Below are positions 1 through 7,205 of a stretch of 15,429 bases of DNA, piece by piece. Positions within the stretch are counted from its first letter, which is position 1, and every line of letters begins with the position of its first letter. This DNA is from CAZFJG01 sp964410915 (GTDB taxonomy: Bacteria > Synergistota > Synergistia > Synergistales > JAFGMB01): the NCBI GenBank assembly GCA_964410915.1, contig CAYPIU010000041.1, positions 1 to 15,429 of the forward strand, read 5' to 3'. Below the pieces are notes generated by a model, which was not told where the DNA came from, ran no database searches, and was given only the letters and a program-made list of their open reading frames with translations. A program made the position numbers and the translations under genes.

Positions 1-20
1 TCAATTTAATTGAAAGAGTG

Positions 21-49
21 AAAGGGGAGCCCATAAAAGGCTCCCCTTT
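21..49 (-). terminator. Intrinsic terminator after superoxide reductase gene
   Basis: A perfect 11-bp inverted repeat (AAAGGGGAGCC / GGCTCCCCTTT) surrounds a 7-base loop. It lies 35 bases past the stop codon of the superoxide reductase gene, which is read leftwards. The T-run is short in either direction, so the hairpin may also serve a rightward gene lying outside the window. Confidence 0.7.
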
Positions 50-84
50 CCTTGTTGTTCGCTGAGTTTTTAAATGCTTTCAGT

Positions 85-477
85 TTACGTGGCTTCAATG
101 TCCCTGGAATTCTCCCAAAGCCCATGGATGTTGCAGTAAGACATGGCCATAAGTGTTCCAGATCCCTGGATATTCATTGTGACCACGCCATGGGGATCAG
201 CATAAACAGGTCCTTCATTGGCTCCTTTCACAGCTTCTCCATGGGAGTCAAAGAACAGTTTTGCAACCTCGTAGGGGAACTTCCCATCCTTGGCTTTGAA
301 ATAGAGGGCTATCCAGCGAATATGATGTTCCGTGGTATTTGGATGGGGGATCTCCTTGCCTACGCTGAGTTCTACCTTGAAGGATTCGCCCCTTGAAACA
401 CTATCTGGAGCCTCGATTACCGGAACATGTTTTTCTCCTTTCCAGTCACCGGTCTGAACAAGTTCCGTTAATTTCAT
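85..477 (-). CDS. Superoxide reductase (neelaredoxin / class II, 1Fe type)
   Basis: 130 aa. Superoxide reductases reduce superoxide to hydrogen peroxide in the cytoplasm without making oxygen, usually with electrons from rubredoxin, and are typical of anaerobes. The family's Fe(His)4Cys site and nearby Glu are visible: EKHVP (E15, H17), HPNTTEHH (H45, H51) and CNIHG (C115, H118). The protein starts directly with the catalytic domain and lacks the N-terminal CX2C desulforedoxin domain, so it is the one-iron neelaredoxin type; 130 aa is close to the usual 110-130. AAAGGAGG lies 8 bases before the ATG. It appears monocistronic, with a hairpin terminator behind it. No rubredoxin or rubrerythrin gene lies beside it in the window. 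Confidence 0.95.
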   Translation of the reverse strand: MKLTELVQTGDWKGEKHVPVIEAPDSVSRGESFKVELSVGKEIPHPNTTEHHIRWIALYFKAKDGKFPYEVAKLFFDSHGEAVKGANEGPVYADPHGVVTMNIQGSGTLMAMSYCNIHGLWENSRDIEAT

Positions 478-500
478 TTCTGAAACCTCCTTTTAAAATC

Positions 501-553
501 TACACGTGTATTATATTACCACTTCGCCGCAATATTGGCATGCTTATATTACC
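501..553 (-). promoter_or_regulatory. Promoter region of superoxide reductase with palindrome and direct repeats
   Basis: On the minus strand a perfect -10 box TATAAT (positions 515-510) is followed at once by the 10-bp palindrome TACACGTGTA (510-501), close to the expected start of transcription. The 10-mer GGTAATATAA occurs twice, at 520-511 and 553-544, 33 bp apart, or about three helical turns. No good -35 box is visible, which would suit an activated promoter. That these are operator sites is inference. Confidence 0.4.
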
Positions 554-571
554 CCTCGAAAAGCAATAAAA

Positions 572-581
572 CCTGTACAGG
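572..581. promoter_or_regulatory. 10-bp palindrome in divergent intergenic region
   Basis: CCTGTACAGG is a perfect palindrome between the divergent superoxide reductase and FAS1 genes. It lies about 43 bp upstream of a TATAAT (624-629) that could be the -10 box of the FAS1 gene; no matching -35 box is seen. It could be an operator, or chance. Confidence 0.2.
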
Positions 582-672
582 GTAAAAATATCAAAATAAC
601 AGTGCGAACAGATGTTGAGATGTTATAATAAAGCGCAAGTGATCCTAAATGCTATTCAAAGAGGTGAAGAAA

Positions 673-1776
673 ATGAAGAAACACAAGTTTAGTCTGGTCA
701 TACTAATGGTCCTGTTGACCCTGGTGGTGCTTCCCAATGGAGCCTTTTCGCAGATGAAGGAATACCAGACCTTCCCATCAGGCAACATGCCTGAGATGGG
801 TTACAGACCTTTTTCCTATGGTGATATGGATGGTTATCTACAGGAAATGACCATTTCAGAATTTATTATGGGAACAGATGATTTAAGTATTCTTGCCGGT
901 GCTCTCAAGGCTGCAGGTCTTGAGGGAATCCTTGGGGAAAGTGGACCTTTTACTGTTTTTGCACCCATGAACGTTGCTTTTAGAAAGCTTCTTCCGGAAG
1001 CTGCAGACTACATCCTGACCTGCTCGCCAGGAAAGCTTGAGACTTTCCTGAAAAGCCACGTAGTTTCAGGAAGGATTGAAAGTGAAAGCCTGGTTCCTGG
1101 TGAAACCTTCACAAGCGTTTCAGGGAAAGAACTATCCGTAGAGAGAAGATGGTTCAATCCGGTGGTGGAAGGAGCCGGGATAAGCGGAAATCCTCTGGTT
1201 TTCAATAACGGTATCCTTTATATGACTGATAGAGTTATTCCAGATGAGAAAATTGCCGAGATAGAAAAAGCCCACAGAGAATCTCTTCGAGAGAGGACCA
1301 TTCGAGAAGCGGACGATACTTCAGGTGGATTTGCTCCAATGTCCTATGCAGGGGCAGAGGACATGAATGTCATTGAATACCTTTCCAATCAGTCGGCAGT
1401 GAGCATATTTTTTGGAGCCATTAAGTCATCAGGGATGGATTACGAGATAAGTCAGAATGACAATATTACCGTCTTTGCTCCCATTAACCAGGCTTTTGGT
1501 GAACTACCTCCCGAAAAGGCCGAGTATCTAATGACATGCGATAAGAAGGACCTAATAGAAATTCTGAGGTCTCACTTTGTGGAGGGTTCCCTTTCTGAGG
1601 TGGATCTCAGGGAGACGGATAGCCTCACTGATCTCAATGGCCAGAAATTGAATCTCACCATGAACTGGTTCAGCACAAGTATTGAAGGAGCAACCATAAG
1701 AAGCTATGAAGTGGTTACCTCCAATGGTGTGATCCACCTGGTGGACAAGGTTATAATGCCCTCGGAGGATAAATAG
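673..1776 (+). CDS. Secreted protein with two FAS1 (fasciclin/beta-Ig-H3) domains
   Basis: 367 aa from the ATG at 673, chosen because GAGGTGA sits 5 bases before it; an in-frame ATG at 649 lacks such a site. A signal peptide is clear: KKHK, a hydrophobic stretch (residues 7-20) and a likely cut near AFS-Q (about 26). A first FAS1 domain spans about 61-190 and a second about 232-363. Each carries the family's FTVFAP / ITVFAP strand with 'N.AF' and the closing NGILYMTDRVI / NGVIHLVDKVI motif. A charged linker (about 191-230) joins them, and both domains have a TC at the same point (ILTCS, LMTCD). FAS1 domains mediate adhesion or carbohydrate and protein binding outside the cell; the actual partner is unknown. 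No LPXTG or lipobox is seen, so release or loose surface binding is likely. Single gene, followed by a terminator. Confidence 0.93.
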   Translation: MKKHKFSLVILMVLLTLVVLPNGAFSQMKEYQTFPSGNMPEMGYRPFSYGDMDGYLQEMTISEFIMGTDDLSILAGALKAAGLEGILGESGPFTVFAPMNVAFRKLLPEAADYILTCSPGKLETFLKSHVVSGRIESESLVPGETFTSVSGKELSVERRWFNPVVEGAGISGNPLVFNNGILYMTDRVIPDEKIAEIEKAHRESLRERTIREADDTSGGFAPMSYAGAEDMNVIEYLSNQSAVSIFFGAIKSSGMDYEISQNDNITVFAPINQAFGELPPEKAEYLMTCDKKDLIEILRSHFVEGSLSEVDLRETDSLTDLNGQKLNLTMNWFSTSIEGATIRSYEVVTSNGVIHLVDKVIMPSEDK

Positions 1777-1797
1777 CGTTTAAAAAGGCAACTACAG

Positions 1798-1823
1798 AAA
1801 CAGGGCGGGGGACCGCCCTGTTT
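1798..1823 (+). terminator. Intrinsic terminator after FAS1 gene
   Basis: An 8-bp GC-rich stem CAGGGCGG / CCGCCCTG with loop GGGA is flanked by AAA and TTT, which extend the stem to 11 bp, and is followed by CTT. It starts 22 bases after the FAS1 stop codon. Confidence 0.85.
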
Positions 1824-2421
1824 CTTGATGGATCTAAGAACGGAACGTTTTCTGATCCCGTCAGACTGCTGGGCGATGAAAGCGGCTCTGGGACCGCAAT
1901 ATCCGGCAGAGGCGGATGCTGGTGCTGGTGCTGTTAATTGAGCCTGATCTCACCGTTGGTCTTGCTGCTTCTTCTGCCCATGGTATTTATATTAAATCAA
2001 TGATAAAACATTGAAAGAGCCGGCCTGCGGACCGGCTCTTTCGGGGGAAGTTATAGCGTTTATTGTTGATTAATGCCCTTTTCAAGGTTATGTTGAAGGA
2101 GGTTAAATATTTTATGTTAAATGTTCTCTCTGCTAATGTTTCGAATTCCCTACTTCGGGGAAGTGTCATTACCGAAACATTTTAAATATAAAAGTTCTTC
2201 GACTTTTAACTTCAGGGAGAACAAATATTAAGCCCTTCTAAATAAATGTTAATCACTTCTAACTTATTTATTATTATAAACATACTTACACTCTTTTGCC
2301 ACCCCTGAATAACCCTTTCAGGTCCTTTGAACGGTAAATAAATATGATTATGGATTATTTAAATGCTTTTCATTGATATTGCTTTTAATTTAAGCTATAA
2401 ATAAAATTTGATCTGGAGAGA
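1824..2421. other. Gene-poor intergenic region with hairpins and very short ORFs
   Basis: I see no convincing gene here. From 1824 to 2012 the DNA is GC-rich with a (GCTGGT) run at 1919-1932; on the plus strand it holds a 32-codon ORF (1916-2014) starting MLVLVLLI that runs into the hairpin at 2013-2042. From 2050 to 2420 it is very AT-rich. A second tiny plus ORF (2114-2185, 23 aa) has AAGGAGG 11 bases before its ATG. Small hairpins are at 2152-2164 (ACTTC-GGG-GAAGT) and 2190-2207 (AAAAGT / ACTTTT). The region may hold the remains of a lost gene. Confidence 0.5.
2013..2042. terminator. Strong GC-rich hairpin, terminator-like
   Basis: A perfect 11-bp stem GAAAGAGCCGG / CCGGCTCTTTC surrounds an 8-base loop. 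No clean T-run follows on either strand (GGGGG on plus, AATGTTTT on minus), and no complete gene ends at it, so its purpose is unclear. Confidence 0.55.
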
Positions 2422-2425
2422 TCAA
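2408..2425 (-). terminator. Hairpin overlapping stop codon of pyrophosphohydrolase gene
   Basis: A 7-bp stem TTGATCT / AGATCAA with a 4-base loop includes the stop codon at 2422-2424. Read on the minus strand it is followed by the T-rich run ATTTTATTT, so it is a likely weak intrinsic terminator. Confidence 0.5.
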
Positions 2426-2808
2426 CTCATATTTTCGATGATCTCTTTCAGCCTGGGTTCCGGAGGCTGCCAGCCTTCCGGCTTGATTATCTTGCCGTCC
2501 TCTCTGAAGCGGGGCTTTCCGTCGGGCCAGAGTTTTTTCATGTTTGCTTCCTGAACTGTATCGAACAGTTCTTCGGGGGGAGTTCCCATTTCCACCATTG
2601 TTCCCAGTGCGAAATATATCAGGTCTATCATGGCATCAGCCTGATCATAGACGGTATCTGCCTCAAGAAATTCTTCTATCTCTTCCCGCATCCATGAAGC
2701 CCTTGCTTCAGATCGCTGGCGTGGAAGCATCTCAGGAGTTTCTGCAACCGGGGAGTCGAAGTTTTCGTGGAAGGTCTTGACCTTCTCCCATGCTCTATTA
2801 AGACCCAT
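2422..2808 (-). CDS. MazG/HisE-like all-alpha nucleotide pyrophosphohydrolase
   Basis: 128 aa, cytosolic. The all-alpha NTP pyrophosphatase superfamily splits nucleoside triphosphates or related compounds with Mg2+. The metal-binding pattern is visible: REEIEEFLEA (E42/E43, E45/E46) on one helix and DQADAMIDLIY (D55, D58, D62) on the next. The C-terminal third (NMKKLWPDGKPRF..DGKIIKPEGWQPP, about 89-116) resembles the 'dGK..KP' tail of stand-alone phosphoribosyl-ATP-pyrophosphohydrolase-like proteins. A true HisE role is unlikely because no his genes are nearby, so a house-cleaning or nucleotide-pool function is more probable; the substrate is unknown. GGAG lies 9 bases before the ATG. It is transcribed divergently from the SGNH hydrolase gene. 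Confidence 0.85.
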   Translation of the reverse strand: MGLNRAWEKVKTFHENFDSPVAETPEMLPRQRSEARASWMREEIEEFLEADTVYDQADAMIDLIYFALGTMVEMGTPPEELFDTVQEANMKKLWPDGKPRFREDGKIIKPEGWQPPEPRLKEIIENMS

Positions 2809-2928
2809 ATATATCAGCTCCTAAATAAAATAGTTGAACCGATTATAACGTTTATGTTCCTGTTGCAAAAATAAAATATATAATCAGCATATAGTTCTTT
2901 ATGCCTGTTAAATAGAGAGGGATTTTTT

Positions 2929-3555
2929 ATGAGGAAAATTATCTTCTTTTCTTTGCTTATCACACTTGGCTTCCTTATATTTATTTCTTTTACAGATATG
3001 ACCCCTGATCCTGTTATAATGCCGATTTCTGCAAACAGCATTATTGTAGCTTTCGGAGACAGTATTACCTATGGAACAGGTGCAGAAAAGAGGAATTCAT
3101 ATCCATCCCGGCTGGGTGTCATTACGGGTAGCAAAGTTATTAACGCGGGAGTTCCGGGTGAAACTATTGCTGAGGGTCTACTTCGTCTTCCAGATGTAAT
3201 ACAGAAATTCCGTCCTCAACTTGTTTTATTATGTGAGGGTGGTAATGATCTGCTGAGAAGGCGAGAGAAAGATCTAATTGCCCTGGATCTGGACGAAATG
3301 GTCAAATACATTAGAGCGCAGGGAATAGATGTTGTGATAATTGGTGTGCCATCTCCAGGTCTTACTATGTCTGTACCGGAGTTTTACAGGAATGTGGCAA
3401 TAGAAAATGATGTTCCTTACGAAGGGAAGATACTTAAGAAGATCCTCTCGGATCCAGATCTGAAAAGTGACTATATACATCCCAACAGTAAGGGATATCT
3501 GCTTATGGCAGAGAAACTGGCAGAACTGATCGAAAGAGTCCAGGGGAAAAGGTAA
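2929..3555 (+). CDS. SGNH/GDSL-family hydrolase (esterase or acyl hydrolase), membrane-anchored or secreted
   Basis: 208 aa. The N-terminus (MRKIIFFSLLITLGFLIFIS) is a signal peptide or single membrane anchor; no lipobox cysteine is present. The four SGNH blocks are complete: FGDSIT with nucleophile S45, a Gly at 74 (INAGVPGET), GGND with N106 in the oxyanion hole, and DYIHPN with D181 and H184 of the triad. The layout resembles TesA-type lysophospholipase/thioesterase proteins, which hydrolyse acyl esters in the cell envelope; the real substrate cannot be read from the sequence. AGAGAGGG lies 7 bases before the ATG. Single gene, ending at a hairpin shared with the converging fumarase genes. 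Confidence 0.9.
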   Translation: MRKIIFFSLLITLGFLIFISFTDMTPDPVIMPISANSIIVAFGDSITYGTGAEKRNSYPSRLGVITGSKVINAGVPGETIAEGLLRLPDVIQKFRPQLVLLCEGGNDLLRRREKDLIALDLDEMVKYIRAQGIDVVIIGVPSPGLTMSVPEFYRNVAIENDVPYEGKILKKILSDPDLKSDYIHPNSKGYLLMAEKLAELIERVQGKR

Positions 3556-3568
3556 GTATAAAAGATAT

Positions 3569-3595
3569 AGAGACCGCAGAGGGGTTGCGGTCTCT
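3569..3595. terminator. Bidirectional terminator between SGNH hydrolase and fumarase genes
   Basis: A perfect 10-bp stem AGAGACCGCA / TGCGGTCTCT with a 7-base loop lies between two converging genes. The minus-strand exit (ATATCTTTTATAC) is T-rich, the plus exit is not. Between it and the fumarase stop (3596-3704) I see no feature. Confidence 0.7.
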
Positions 3596-3704
3596 ACAAG
3601 GCAGGAGGTGTATTTCTACCGTCATATGGTGTTTTTGCAGGTGTTTCTGCGATAGATTCTAAACTGTTACTGTAAAGCAAGTGTATCAAAAGCGTAAAGA
3701 CAGG

Positions 3705-4268
3705 TTAAAGTTCAATGCAGCTGTATTTTTCGGGTTCTGTTTCATAAAGATCATTTCCCTTTTCGTCTATTACCACTATTGCTGGGAACTTCTCCACATA
3801 CAGCTTTCGGACAGCTTCTGCCCCGAGATCATTCCATGCAATGATCTCTGAATATTTTATGCTTTTTGCTATTACCGCGGCAGCTCCGCCTATAGCAGCA
3901 AAATAGACTACATGATTTTTTTTCATTGAATTAATTACTTCTGGAGAACGCAGTCCTTTTCCTATCATGCCTTTAAGTCCTTTTTCAAGAAGAGGAGGTG
4001 TGTACGGGTCCATTCTATAACTTGTTGTTGGTCCTGCAGGACCGATCGGGGATCCAGGTTTCGCAGGAGCGGGGCCGGTGTAGTATATGACCTGTCCCTC
4101 AAGTTCAAAAGGAAGGGGGCTGTCTTTCTTGATCAATTCTATAATTCTTTTATGTGCTGCGTCCCTGGCTGTATAGATATGACCCGTTATCGAAACCAGG
4201 TCTCCAGCATGCAGTGAAGCAATTGTTTCGATAGTTAGAGGTGTCTCGATGTTTCTGATCTTTGTCAT
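3705..4268 (-). CDS. Fumarate hydratase class I, beta subunit (C-terminal domain protein)
   Basis: 187 aa. With the alpha subunit it forms the oxygen-sensitive [4Fe-4S] hydro-lyase interconverting fumarate and (S)-malate; L-tartrate dehydratase is built the same way. Typical beta-subunit stretches are present: TARDAAHKR (33-41), GPAPAKPGSPIGPAGPTTS (65-83), RMDPYTPPLLEKGLKGMIGKG (85-105), GGAAAVIAKSI (127-137) and AWNDLGAEAV (144-153). The ATG at 4268 is chosen because AAAGGAGAT lies just before it; an in-frame start 20 codons upstream would run into the alpha gene and lacks a ribosome site. It follows the alpha gene after a 20-base gap in one transcript. Confidence 0.93.
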   Translation of the reverse strand: MTKIRNIETPLTIETIASLHAGDLVSITGHIYTARDAAHKRIIELIKKDSPLPFELEGQVIYYTGPAPAKPGSPIGPAGPTTSYRMDPYTPPLLEKGLKGMIGKGLRSPEVINSMKKNHVVYFAAIGGAAAVIAKSIKYSEIIAWNDLGAEAVRKLYVEKFPAIVVIDEKGNDLYETEPEKYSCIEL

Positions 4269-4288
4269 TCTGATCTCCTTTCCCTTTG

Positions 4289-5134
4289 TCAGATACTTCC
4301 TTCTGAATGGCGGGAAGCATGACAGCAAATGTTTATTGCGACAGGCATACCTGCGATGTGGGTTGGCAGGTAGTCAATATTTACAGCAAGTGAAGTTGTA
4401 TTTCCTCCAAGTCCGGCGGGTCCGATCCCGAGGCAGTTTATCTTTTCAAGAGCTTCTTTTTCCATAGCCTGATATCTTTTATCGGGGTTATGTTCTCCAA
4501 TTTTACGACAAAGAGCTTTTTTGGCTGTAACCATAGCCATATCAGCAGTTCCGCCTATTCCTACCCCGATGATCGTTGGAGGGCAGGGATTGGGGCCTGC
4601 TTTTCTGACAGTTTCAACGATCAGTTCGACAATACCTTTTGAACCATGTGCCGGAGTCAACATACCAAGAGCGCTCATGTTTTCACTTCCAAAGCCTTTT
4701 GGCATGACCTTAAAGTGTATTTTGTCACCTGCTACTATATCTGTATATATAACTGCAGGGGTATTGGTCCCGGTATTTTTTCTATCAAAGACAGGATCAT
4801 CAACGATGGATTTTCTGAGAAAACCTTCTTCATAAGCCTGGCGGACACCTTCATTAACCGCGTCTTTGAACAGGCCTCCCCGAATATTCACATCCTGTCC
4901 CAAATAGGCGAATATTACTGCGAGCCCTGTGTCCTGGCATATCGCGATCTGTTCTTTGCGGGCAACTCTGTTGTTTTCTATGATGGTCTCAAGTACATAT
5001 TTCCCGGCAGGGGATGTTTCATTTTCAAGGCATTCCTGGAGTTTTGCCAAAAGATCCGCCGGGGCATTGCAGCTTGCGTCCAGAATGAGTTGTTTGACCT
5101 TTAAGGTGATATTTTCTGATCTTATCTCTCGCAA
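4289..5134 (-). CDS. Fumarate hydratase class I, alpha subunit ([4Fe-4S] subunit)
   Basis: 281 aa, matching the N-terminal half of single-chain class I fumarases. Three conserved cysteines can hold the cluster: C66 in ICQDTG, C184 in NPCPPTIIG, and C270/C271 in NICCHASRH. Other hallmarks are TGTNTPAVIYTD (121-132), PKGFGSENMS (145-154) and GIGGTADMA (192-200). It starts with TTG at 5134, supported by AAAGGAG 9 bases before it; no better start is visible. Alpha and beta form an operon of two. Fumarase rather than tartrate dehydratase is favoured because no tartrate transport or regulatory genes are nearby, but the two enzymes cannot be separated by motif alone. Confidence 0.92.
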   Translation of the reverse strand: MREIRSENITLKVKQLILDASCNAPADLLAKLQECLENETSPAGKYVLETIIENNRVARKEQIAICQDTGLAVIFAYLGQDVNIRGGLFKDAVNEGVRQAYEEGFLRKSIVDDPVFDRKNTGTNTPAVIYTDIVAGDKIHFKVMPKGFGSENMSALGMLTPAHGSKGIVELIVETVRKAGPNPCPPTIIGVGIGGTADMAMVTAKKALCRKIGEHNPDKRYQAMEKEALEKINCLGIGPAGLGGNTTSLAVNIDYLPTHIAGMPVAINICCHASRHSEGSI

Positions 5135-5200
5135 TAAAACCAGCTCCTTTCCCTTTATTGACCAGTCTATTGTGACGATAAATCATAAAAAATCAATTCT

Positions 5201-5229
5201 TTGACTATTTAATGCGGTTGTCCTATCAT
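5201..5229 (+). promoter_or_regulatory. Sigma70-type promoter for amidase-glutaminase genes
   Basis: TTGACT (5201-5206), a spacer of exactly 17 bases and TATCAT (5224-5229) match the consensus at 5 of 6 positions each. Transcription would begin near 5236, leaving a 5' leader of about 110 bases before the amidase ATG. Confidence 0.7.
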
Positions 5230-5289
5230 TCAGAATAAAGGGAAATCTATTTTTTGGGCTTCTTTATGGATTTACCTGGGGTGAGGATA

Positions 5290-5331
5290 ATGGCGTATCG
5301 TTTCAAAAGACAGGAAAGTATTCCAGGGTAG
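5290..5331 (+). CDS. Possible 13-codon upstream ORF in the amidase leader
   Basis: ATG at 5290 to TAG at 5331 encodes MAYRFKRQESIPG. GGGGTGAGG precedes the ATG with only 3-4 bases between, a short spacing. It ends 18 bases before the amidase ATG. It may be a translated upstream ORF or chance; it has no run of identical codons and no terminator behind it, so amino-acid attenuation is not suggested. Confidence 0.2.
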   Translation: MAYRFKRQESIPG

Positions 5332-5349
5332 TGCAATGGAGGGATTATT

Positions 5350-6204
5350 ATGAAAATTTCTCTTGTTCAGATGGAGATCTCAAAGGGAAAGCCTGATGAG
5401 AACAAAAGCCGTGTAGTAAAACTCATTGAAAGAGCTTCAAGGGAGGATCCAGATGTCTTATTACTTCCCGAAATGTGGAATACTGGATATTCACTGGATA
5501 ATATCCAGGAGATCGCAGACAATGAGGGTCGTTTCACGGTAGAGCTTATAGGACCTCTGGCAAGAAAATACAACATGAATATAATTGCTGGTTCAGTCTC
5601 GAACATAACGGGAAGGGATGTATATAACAGTATGTATATCTTTGACCGGAAAGGAAAGATGACGGCAAGGTATGACAAGATCCACCTCTTCAAGCTGATG
5701 GAGGAGCATCTTTATCTCAAGCCCGGGAATTCTCTATGTACCTTTGATCTGGACCACAATCTCTGCGGGGGCATTATCTGTTATGACCTTCGTTTTCCCG
5801 AGCTTCCAAGACTTCTTGCCCTGAGAGGGGTAAAACTTCTGTTTGTGCCTGCTGAGTGGCCTCATCCGAGGCTTGATCACTGGAGGACACTTCTTAAGGC
5901 AAGGGCCATAGAGAATCAGTTTTTTGTGGCGGCCTGCAACAGAGTAGGTACTGATGGAGATACCGCTTTTTTTGGTAATTCCATGGTCATTGATCCGTGG
6001 GGTAAGATCGTGGGAGAGCTATCAGAAGAGGAAGAAGGTATTCTCACAGTTGATATTGATATAGAGCTCGTTGACAGGACAAGAATATCTGTCCCGGTTT
6101 TTGAGGACCGGAAACCTGGGATTTACAGATGCAGTTTCGGTACAGAATTTGCCGTAGAGTCCACGGCAGGTTTTCATGAGGGAAATGAAATGGAGACATC
6201 CTGA
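5350..6204 (+). CDS. Nitrilase-superfamily carbon-nitrogen hydrolase (omega-amidase-like)
   Basis: 284 aa, cytosolic. The catalytic Glu-Lys-Cys set is complete: E41 in LLLPEMWNTGY, K110 in RYDKIHLF, C144 in GIICYDLRFPE. These enzymes hydrolyse amides R-CO-NH2 to acids and ammonia. The CYDLRFPE box, the YDKIHLF box and the PAEWPHPRLDHW stretch (about 167-178) resemble YafV/Nit2-type omega-amidases, which act on the 2-oxo amides left after glutamine or methionine-salvage transamination. Its position just before glutaminase fits a glutamine-linked amide role, but this is inference. GGAGGG lies 7 bases before the ATG. The last ~20 residues are poorly typical and probably a flexible tail. Glutaminase follows after 75 bases on the same strand. 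Confidence 0.88.
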   Translation: MKISLVQMEISKGKPDENKSRVVKLIERASREDPDVLLLPEMWNTGYSLDNIQEIADNEGRFTVELIGPLARKYNMNIIAGSVSNITGRDVYNSMYIFDRKGKMTARYDKIHLFKLMEEHLYLKPGNSLCTFDLDHNLCGGIICYDLRFPELPRLLALRGVKLLFVPAEWPHPRLDHWRTLLKARAIENQFFVAACNRVGTDGDTAFFGNSMVIDPWGKIVGELSEEEEGILTVDIDIELVDRTRISVPVFEDRKPGIYRCSFGTEFAVESTAGFHEGNEMETS

Positions 6205-6279
6205 TTGCTGTTATATAAGTAAAGTGATATCATCCTGGGATAATATTAGAATTGTTAGAATTTTAAGGGAGGGTTCAGG

Positions 6280-7197
6280 GTGCAGGATATCCTTGACAAC
6301 ATAGTGGAAGCTTGTCGTCCCTATTGCAGTACAGGACATGTAGCTACTTATATACCGGAACTTTCAAAGGGAGACCCAACGGCGCTTGGTATTTCGGTAG
6401 CTGATATCAAGGGAAATATCTATAGTTCAGGGGATGCGGATCATGCTTTTACAATCCAGTCGATCTCGAAAGTCATAACGCTCTGTCTGGCTCTGACCGA
6501 GCTGGGTGAGGATATCGTTTTTTCAAAAATAGGTTTTGAAGCGGTTGCAGATCCTTTTAATTCAATAATGAGACTTGAAATGGACAATCCTCACAGACCC
6601 CACAATCCCTTTATCAACAGCGGTTCTATAGTAACAGTTTCCCTGCTGCCTTATTCTGATCCTGAGGAGAAGATAGAGGCCATTGTTGATCTGGCGAGAG
6701 AAATGGCTGGAAATAATATAATATCTATCAATAATGATGTCTATTTTTCGGAAAAATTTACGGGGGACAGAAACAGGGCTCTTGCATATTTTCTTAAAAG
6801 CAACTCAAGCATGGACGGTGATGTCGAGGAGATCCTCGATGTGTATTTCAAACACTGCAGTATAGAGATGACTGCACGGGATCTTTCAGTTATGGGAGCA
6901 ACTCTCGCTGCTGACGGAATAAATCCGGTGACTGGCAGAGAGGTAATTTCGGCAGATGTAGCACGGGTAGTCCGGGCACTTATGGTAACCTGCGGTACCT
7001 ACGATGGCTCTGGTGAATTTGCTGTGAGGGTAGGACTTCCTGCAAAAAGCGGAGTTGGCGGGGGTATAATGTCAACATTGCCAGGCAGAATGGGTATTGC
7101 CACCTATGGGCCGGCGCTTGACTTTAGAGGTAATTCTGCAGGAGGTATCAAGGTAATGGAGATGCTTTCTGAAGAAGAGGGGATAAGGCTGCTTTAA
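6280..7197 (+). CDS. glsA: Glutaminase (GlsA family, serine-dependent)
   Basis: 305 aa, the normal length of bacterial glutaminases. It converts L-glutamine to L-glutamate and ammonia in the cytoplasm. The beta-lactamase-like fold signature is clear: the S-x-x-K catalytic pair in FTIQSISKV (S61, K64), the substrate-binding PFINSGSI (N113, S114), the SEKFTGDRNRALAYFLKS stretch (around 156-173), and the Gly-rich PAKSGVGGGIMSTLPG. It starts with GTG at 6280, with GGGAGGG 6 bases before it. It lies 75 bases after the amidase; TTGCTG-N17-TATCAT (6205-6233) could give it a weak promoter of its own. Its last codons form part of a terminator hairpin shared with the converging AAA gene. Confidence 0.95.
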   Translation: MQDILDNIVEACRPYCSTGHVATYIPELSKGDPTALGISVADIKGNIYSSGDADHAFTIQSISKVITLCLALTELGEDIVFSKIGFEAVADPFNSIMRLEMDNPHRPHNPFINSGSIVTVSLLPYSDPEEKIEAIVDLAREMAGNNIISINNDVYFSEKFTGDRNRALAYFLKSNSSMDGDVEEILDVYFKHCSIEMTARDLSVMGATLAADGINPVTGREVISADVARVVRALMVTCGTYDGSGEFAVRVGLPAKSGVGGGIMSTLPGRMGIATYGPALDFRGNSAGGIKVMEMLSEEEGIRLL

Positions 7198-7205
7198 GCA
7201 GCCTT
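7185..7205. terminator. Bidirectional terminator overlapping glsA stop codon
   Basis: A perfect 8-bp stem AAGGCTGC / GCAGCCTT surrounds a 5-base loop that contains the glsA stop codon (7195-7197), and is followed by TT. It sits exactly between two converging genes. Confidence 0.7.

Noticed and set aside
1828..1941. 37-codon plus-strand ORF starting right after the FAS1 terminator
   Set aside because: Its only possible ribosome site is inside the terminator hairpin, and the translation is low-complexity (DAGAGA) at its end.
1987..2169. 60-codon minus-strand frame in the AT-rich gap
   Set aside because: It runs through the strong hairpin at 2013-2042, has no ribosome site and shows no recognisable features.
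3596..3704. Possible short minus-strand peptide ending NTPPAL just before the hairpin at 3569-3595, similar at first sight to the leader peptides
   Set aside because: It has no ATG, only TTG codons without a ribosome site, no run of identical amino-acid codons, and no gene behind the hairpin on that strand.
4646..5104. 152-codon open frame on the plus strand inside the fumarase alpha gene
   Set aside because: It is antisense to a complete, motif-bearing fumarase subunit, has no ribosome site, and its translation resembles no protein family.
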